A stretch of DNA of 64,000 bases from the NCBI GenBank assembly GCA_947568835.1, contig OX387610.1, forward strand, positions 9,511,501 through 9,575,500. Direction: 5' to 3'. Below, one piece after another: positions 58,911 to 64,000 of this stretch; within the stretch, counting starts at the first letter, position 1; every line of letters starts with the position of its first letter. Source of the DNA: Protonemura montana. Its lineage: Eukaryota; Arthropoda; Insecta; Plecoptera; Nemouridae. A model generated the notes under the pieces. It did not search any database and was not told the DNA's origin. It saw nothing but the letters and a program-made list of their open reading frames with translations. The position numbers and the translations under genes are program-made.

Positions 58911-60569
58911 ATTATCTTTATTTTCCTGGAATTCTCGTGAAAAATAAAAAGCTAACAGTTCGTTAGCAAGATGTAACAGCGTCTTGAAGGCGGTTGGCAA
59001 AGCAACTACTGAGTTAGGGACTGCACCAATCAGTTTTGTGCGTATCACAGAGGAAAAAAAAAGATGTTTCATTTCAACAACTTGATCTGTGCCAACCACG
59101 GCATGAGATATTGTAATGCATTCTCGATTCACCACGCTGATTTCGGAAGTGAAAAGCTTCTCGAAACGGAAGCTAGAGAATAACTTCTAGTGCATCTCTA
59201 ATTTTCCACGTAATGTAATTAATCTAATGCATCACAACAAATCAGTGTCGAATAATCATGAGCAACATTTTTCCTGCACCAGTGAATCGACTAAATAGTG
59301 GCTGTCTCCATGAAATGGCCGCCATGTTTGAACGGCCAGAGAGTGGCTATCTACAGGCAATGACCGCCATGTTTCCCCCAACCAATCACATTTACAAGCT
59401 TTCCAGCGACTGTCTCTATACGAGCTTAACTTTTTTGAAATTTAAAACTCCTTTTTGCAATACATGCAAAAGTGAAAGAAAGAAGTTTTGAAAAGCATGT
59501 AGGTATTTTGACATTTGTAAAAAATACAATTATTACGCAGAGATGCTCTTTTTCAAACGCTAATAATGTGTATACACATTTTCCACTACAAGCATATTGT
59601 GATCCAAATAAACATGTATATATTTTCATTTTTCAAATATATCACAATTTTTCAATATATTTTTTTCAATCAGTCCAGCCCGTAAGAAGAGATACCAAAT
59701 AAAAACCTATATACATTTGTTTCCACTGACTCTTCTGACAAAAGTGGCTGTATGGTACCTTCTAGTTCTCTCACGTGCAATATATGATACCAATACAAAG
59801 AAGATAAGATAATATAAACTACTGTCTATTCAGGAAAAGAACCACCAACAAAAATGGCCGACACTCCCTTCTTGCCTATTAGCTCATATAGGCGAATTTC
59901 GTTAGAATGCTGTGTGTCAGCTGTTTTTTTATCGTAGTTATTAATATAAACAGCATATCCAACAACTGAGGAACCGCTAGTGCAGTAGGTGACCACGCCG
60001 TGCACCCATGTCCATGGCGGTGCAAAGAAAGCTCCAACCACACCACATAACACGACATAACCTATGAATTACAACACACGCCACACACTATGCACGCGCA
60101 CGGCACAGCGTGTCGTGTGGTAACGATATGCCTCGTTGTTCCCGACCAATTGTTATTCAATCAGAGCATCGAACAATGGTGCAGCTCGTCGAGGTGGATT
60201 ATTGAGCGTGTTGTGGGATAATCTTGTTGTCTCATAGAACGTTTTGCGTTATAGATACACAAAGCGACAGATTGCCCAAGGGTGCAGTAAATTGGTGGTA
60301 TCTACATTGATTTTAGGCGTTATCGTGTGGTGACAGGAACGCAAAGTTTTGTTTACCTGTGTGACGATGAGTGTAATTGATTTAGAATTGGCTGGAATGG
60401 TAGAAAGTTTACTAGATAATGGTTTAAAAAATATTGATTAAAAGCTAAATCGTTGTTTTCATAGCTGTTTAACTAAATTTTTTTAATAATTTTAAATTAC
60501 ATATTCAGTAATAAAAACGGGTGGTAAATTTGCACGGTGCTGGATTAAGCCAAATCCGTTTCTTCGTCT
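58911..60569. other. No gene recognised
   Basis: Unassigned sequence around a short 45-bp-minisatellite copy at 59298. A CpG-rich patch lies at about 60060-60140. Confidence 0.3.
59298..59372 (+). repeat. Dispersed short copy of the 45-bp minisatellite
   Basis: About 1.7 units: AGTGGCTGTCTCCATGAAAT, GGCCGCCATGTTTGAACGGC, CAGAGAGTGGCTATCTAC and a second CCGCCATGTTT. Same unit as 48885-49575, 10 kb away. Confidence 0.8.
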
Positions 60570-60835
60570 TCAAGCTCTTTTTCGCATATTCATGTTTACC
60601 ATTCTTCTTTTTCCAGCCTGCCAGCTTTCTTCCTCTTCTATTCCATTCCATTTCACTTCTCTTTCCTCCACATCATCATGTACTTTTTGTATCAATCTTT
60701 CATCTGGTCTTCCTCTTACCCATCTCTCATATTCCAAGCTGAAAATTTTCCTTGGCAATCTTTCTCTATCCATTCTCATAATTGTTCATGTTGCCAACGA
60801 ATCGGATATTTAACTCATCAAGACATTCGAACTAC
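60570..60835 (-). pseudogene. LINE (non-LTR retrotransposon) reverse transcriptase C-terminal fragment
   Basis: The minus-strand frame reads RMDRERLPRKI, then RGRPDERLIQKVHDDVEERE and VKWNGIEEEESWQAGKRR. This matches the pattern of the C-terminal region of many arthropod LINE ORF2 proteins: GHV-RM-x-RLPKKI, then a GRP-x-RW-hydrophobic stretch and a W-rich end. The segment just upstream (IRWQHEQ) fits only with a frameshift, and no upstream reverse-transcriptase motifs are found, so it is a dead 5'-truncated remnant. The exact clade cannot be assigned. Confidence 0.6.
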
Positions 60836-62218
60836 ATTGGAAAGAGCTTTCAGTAAAATGACATAAATAGTCCTGGGTGACCTTGAAGTCCATGGAAAGT
60901 TTTTCCAGATTTTCTAGAGACTATATCGTTGCATTTATTATTTCAAGGCTATTGGATTTTATTATTAGGACAAGGCACAAAAATGAACCAAAATGCCAAT
61001 TGGAAAATAGAGCAGATATTATCATTGAACGAGTTGAAAACAAAAATCAGATGTCCTTGCTGAAGAACCACTTATAAAGAATCTAGTTGCAATGAAAAAT
61101 AGCACAGACTTCTTGCTTCCAGGCGGAGACGTATGCAAAACCAAAAAGGGTGGACAAACAGTGATATTTTGCCAACGTGTGGCAGAAAGTGGGAGGGGGA
61201 GACAAATCTTTGGAATGATCATCATTTCAGCGATATTGGCATGTCGTAACAAGTACCAAAATATCATAATGCTGACTTTGTTGCGTATTTGCATCGATTT
61301 CATAAGTTAATTTGGTTAAATTCAATGAAACACCCGAGTTAACTTACAGAATTGATAATGGAATTTAAGTTAAATATAAATAGCCGGTGGACAAGTGATT
61401 GCAGTGAATTTAATGGTTCATTTAAAGGCAATTTACAGCCAAAAAATGCATCTAATATATGGTCAAAACTGAATAAATTATGCACAGAAACAGCGTGCGT
61501 TTCTATTTATCATAGGAGATGTATTAAAAGCAGAGGTTCCAAGATTCAGGAGTCAAGGCGACGACGCGACTCGAGTCCACGTGCAGATTTTTAACTCGAC
61601 AACTCCCGTGGTAGAAGCCGGTGGTAAATGTCGTTGTCGCTCTCCGGGCAACTGTCCAAAAACAATAAAACTTCTCTGGTGATATTTGTCAGCAAACTCC
61701 TTTGGTCCGCATAAATTGCCGGCTACAAGGCATTCATTGAGCATCAAGTGTTAACCAGTGCCATACTGAATTTCATCTTGAGAAGTGGAGTTTCATATGT
61801 ATTAGGATCTCTCAGTGATTGTCATTCAAGTTTCTTGCTAAAAACTATAGAAATTTGTGGAAAAATGAATTATCAGTTCCGTTCAAAATCTTTTTGTCAT
61901 CGGCTATACAATTTTCCATAAAAATCTGACCATTGGGAATATATATTTTAAGTTTCTTACTCAAATTTTGAGTAAATTCGAACGTTTTTCCCATAAGAAA
62001 CCTGCCTTCTCTCTCTAGTTATGGTAACCTATATATTTGTCAATACTCTACGTAGCTAACTTAATAATATAGATAAAGAAATACATAGATACTAGATAAC
62101 AATATCTCGTATTGCCTACGGTTTAAAAAAAAAAAAAGTTTAGTGCTCAATACTGTAAAAATCTTATGATGGTTTTTAGACTCATGTCTACTTGATTTAT
62201 CCTTAGCACTAGTTTTCA
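60836..62218. other. No gene recognised
   Basis: Short frames only; not clearly part of the LINE remnant. Confidence 0.3.
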
Positions 62219-62256
62219 GGTTAGAGCAGTCTAACCCTTTCAGGACTGCTCTAACC
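62219..62256. repeat. Short perfect inverted repeat
   Basis: GGTTAGAGCAGTC (62219-62231) and GACTGCTCTAACC (62244-62256) pair perfectly over 13 bp around a 12-nt spacer. The spacer's TAACCCTTTCAG shares TAACCCTT with the sequence after the second arm, so this may be a local duplication. Confidence 0.6.
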
Positions 62257-63686
62257 CTTGAAGAAGTAACTAGTACATGTTACGAAACGGCGGGAAATTT
62301 TTTTGTCCTTTACAATTAGCATTCAAAACCCATTTCAAATAGTTTTTGTTATTACTGTAGAAACCTATTTTTCTTCGTCCTATTTTACAAATTGTGTTCC
62401 TTTAGTGGTTAACGTGTTTATAAATTCAGAGCTAACAATGTGATAAGTGTAATCGATTTTTTTGAGGATTCAAAAATGCTCGACACTTGGCTCCTACTCT
62501 AAAACAACAACCAAACGTTTAAAATATCAAAGATATAAACAAAAAAATACTAAAAGAAAATGTGTTCTAACCTTTGAATCAACAGCACGGGATGCTATAA
62601 AAACTTGTTTCTTAATTTGAAACTGAGTATAGTTGACAATATTTATATAACACAGCTTAAGCACAGAAAACAACAAATGAAAGCAAACAACGCGACAGCC
62701 AGGCAAAGAATATGACAAGTTTTACCGCGGAATTGCTTGGCGTGCATATAGGTGTGTTTCGTGTTCAAGGCGGAAAGAAATTTAGTGTTAATTGTAAGTG
62801 GAATTGACGCCTGTAATTAATGCAGCGTGATCACCGCACGGATGTAATGGAGGTGGGTATTTCTTGGTGGTTTCTTGGTTAATTGTTGTCGCTGCACGTT
62901 ATGAGGACAGTTTTCTATTGTTTTGCGACAGTGTTTTGTCTAATTATCTAGGTTTGATTTTAAATGTGAGTGAGTTTCAACGTCTTGCTATTTATGAGGA
63001 GTGAACGGATTTTAGAAGGGCTCTAGACATCAATCATAGCTATGCGTTTTTTTTTCATTTTATTTTGTCCATTGAAACAAGTAATAACCCATTTTTTTGT
63101 CATTTCATTAAAAAAAGCTACGTTGTGTGTAGGTACACCAAAAGATGCATTTGTAAAGTTTTTGAAATGTTCACGAGCCCAAATCGTTTACCTACTACTT
63201 CAAATTCTGACTTTTTTCATAAATACCTTTAAAACATCGAAAAAATAAATACATTTTAACTATGACAAAGTATGAATTGTCAAAATCGAGTGAATGTTGA
63301 GTTTGATACCAACTTTGACCTGTTCAAAAAAATATTTGTTACCTGAAAAGTTACGGTTCAACCACCTGACGTTTTATGTTTCAAATATTCAAAGCTTATC
63401 TCTGAAAAGAAAACAACTTTCTGAAAGAATTGCGCCATCCTTCATTAACTTTGCTATGTAAAAACTATCAATTTTTTTAATGTCAAAATTTCGCAAAAAA
63501 AGTGGTCCTTAAAAACGATACTAACTAAAAATGCGCCGAAATTGGAAACGTAGTTTTGGCCCTGTCATTTGAGAAAATTGCTGAATAATACAATGGAAAA
63601 TGTACCCTTTCATCTCTGTAAAAAGTGTAAACAACTTAAGATAAATGCCTCCAGATACTTCTTACATGTATACTGTCTCTCTTGAG
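62257..63686. other. No gene recognised
   Basis: AT-rich DNA with homopolymer runs and no supported feature. Confidence 0.3.
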
Positions 63687-63764
63687 CATTGCTAGACTCT
63701 CTTGAGCTTCGAGATGTCCTTCTCGCTGAATCTAGGCTGCAGTTACAGCTCTCTGAGCTACAGG
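63687..63764 (+). other. Candidate coding exon of a coiled-coil protein
   Basis: A pyrimidine-rich tract with AG (CTGTCTCTCTTGAG, ending 63686) precedes a 78-base block that reads LELRDVLLAESRLQLQLSEL in one frame and ends at ACAGG|GTAAAT, a usable donor. The leucine spacing and the charged/Gln-rich composition look like a coiled coil. The frame continues past the donor without a stop, which weakens the exon model. No neighbouring exon is visible and the window ends 236 bases later. Confidence 0.3.
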
Positions 63765-64000
63765 GTAAATGCCGACTACGAGGTATTTCAAAGGTGAATG
63801 GAAGCCGGTACAAACTCTGCACACTTCTTCTAACCAGGCCTGAAGCATTTCCCATTTGCAAAGTGAATGGGGATGGATCACATCTTCTTATTTTTAAGTT
63901 TAGAATGAAGAAGCTGACGTGGCCATCGCTTTCTCGAATCACAGATCCTCTGGCGCATAACCAGTGACATCGTCACAGAAGTTACTTGGGGAATAAGTCA

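Overview
The window is AT-rich animal nuclear DNA, most likely from an arthropod. Supporting evidence: spliced exons of a calbindin-32 (Cbp53E-type) gene at the left edge, an LTR retrotransposon with a baculovirus-F-like envelope gene, SINEs derived from 5S rRNA and tRNA, a LINE reverse-transcriptase remnant, and minisatellites. I cannot name the species from sequence alone. There is no bacterial gene organisation, so most long open frames outside the retrotransposon are chance frames or repeat artefacts.

Layout. 129-1164: last three coding exons of the calbindin gene (+), followed by several kb of AT-rich probable 3' UTR or intergenic DNA with candidate poly(A) signals at 3785 and 4367. 4790-6175: three pieces of a foldback/tRNA-like repeat family. 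7603-17438: a complete, very young LTR retrotransposon on the minus strand. Its order in its own sense is LTR, tRNA-Leu-like PBS, gag, pol, env, a 3' region with an open frame and an internal poly(A), PPT, LTR. The two 537-bp LTRs look identical and are flanked by a CATG duplication. 17.4-22.5 kb: mostly unassigned DNA with two weak 5'-exon/promoter candidates. 22635-23955: a large 23-bp minisatellite abutting a SINE tail. 24-32 kb: 5S-derived SINEs, an 87-bp tandem array, a poly(G) run, and a foldback element with perfect 39-bp arms around a tRNA-like core. 32307-43140: a head-to-tail tandem duplication of a 5417-bp block, apparently without divergence, whose unit contains a 5S-SINE, a tRNA-like repeat and a 91-nt pre-miRNA-like hairpin. 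43-60 kb: more 5S-SINEs (several with two 5S-like heads in tandem), a 45-bp minisatellite, more foldback elements and one tRNA-SINE. 60.6 kb: a minus-strand LINE reverse-transcriptase C-terminal fragment. 63.7 kb: a possible coiled-coil coding exon.

How it fits together. The one confidently identified host gene is calbindin-32. The only intact set of genes working together is the retroelement: Gag (CCHC particle protein), Pol (protease, RT, RNase H, integrase) and an Env of the F-like fusion type, with LTR signals for transcription and polyadenylation. Everything else is dominated by small non-autonomous Pol III-derived retroposons (5S and tRNA heads) and by tandem repeats that have grown next to or inside them.
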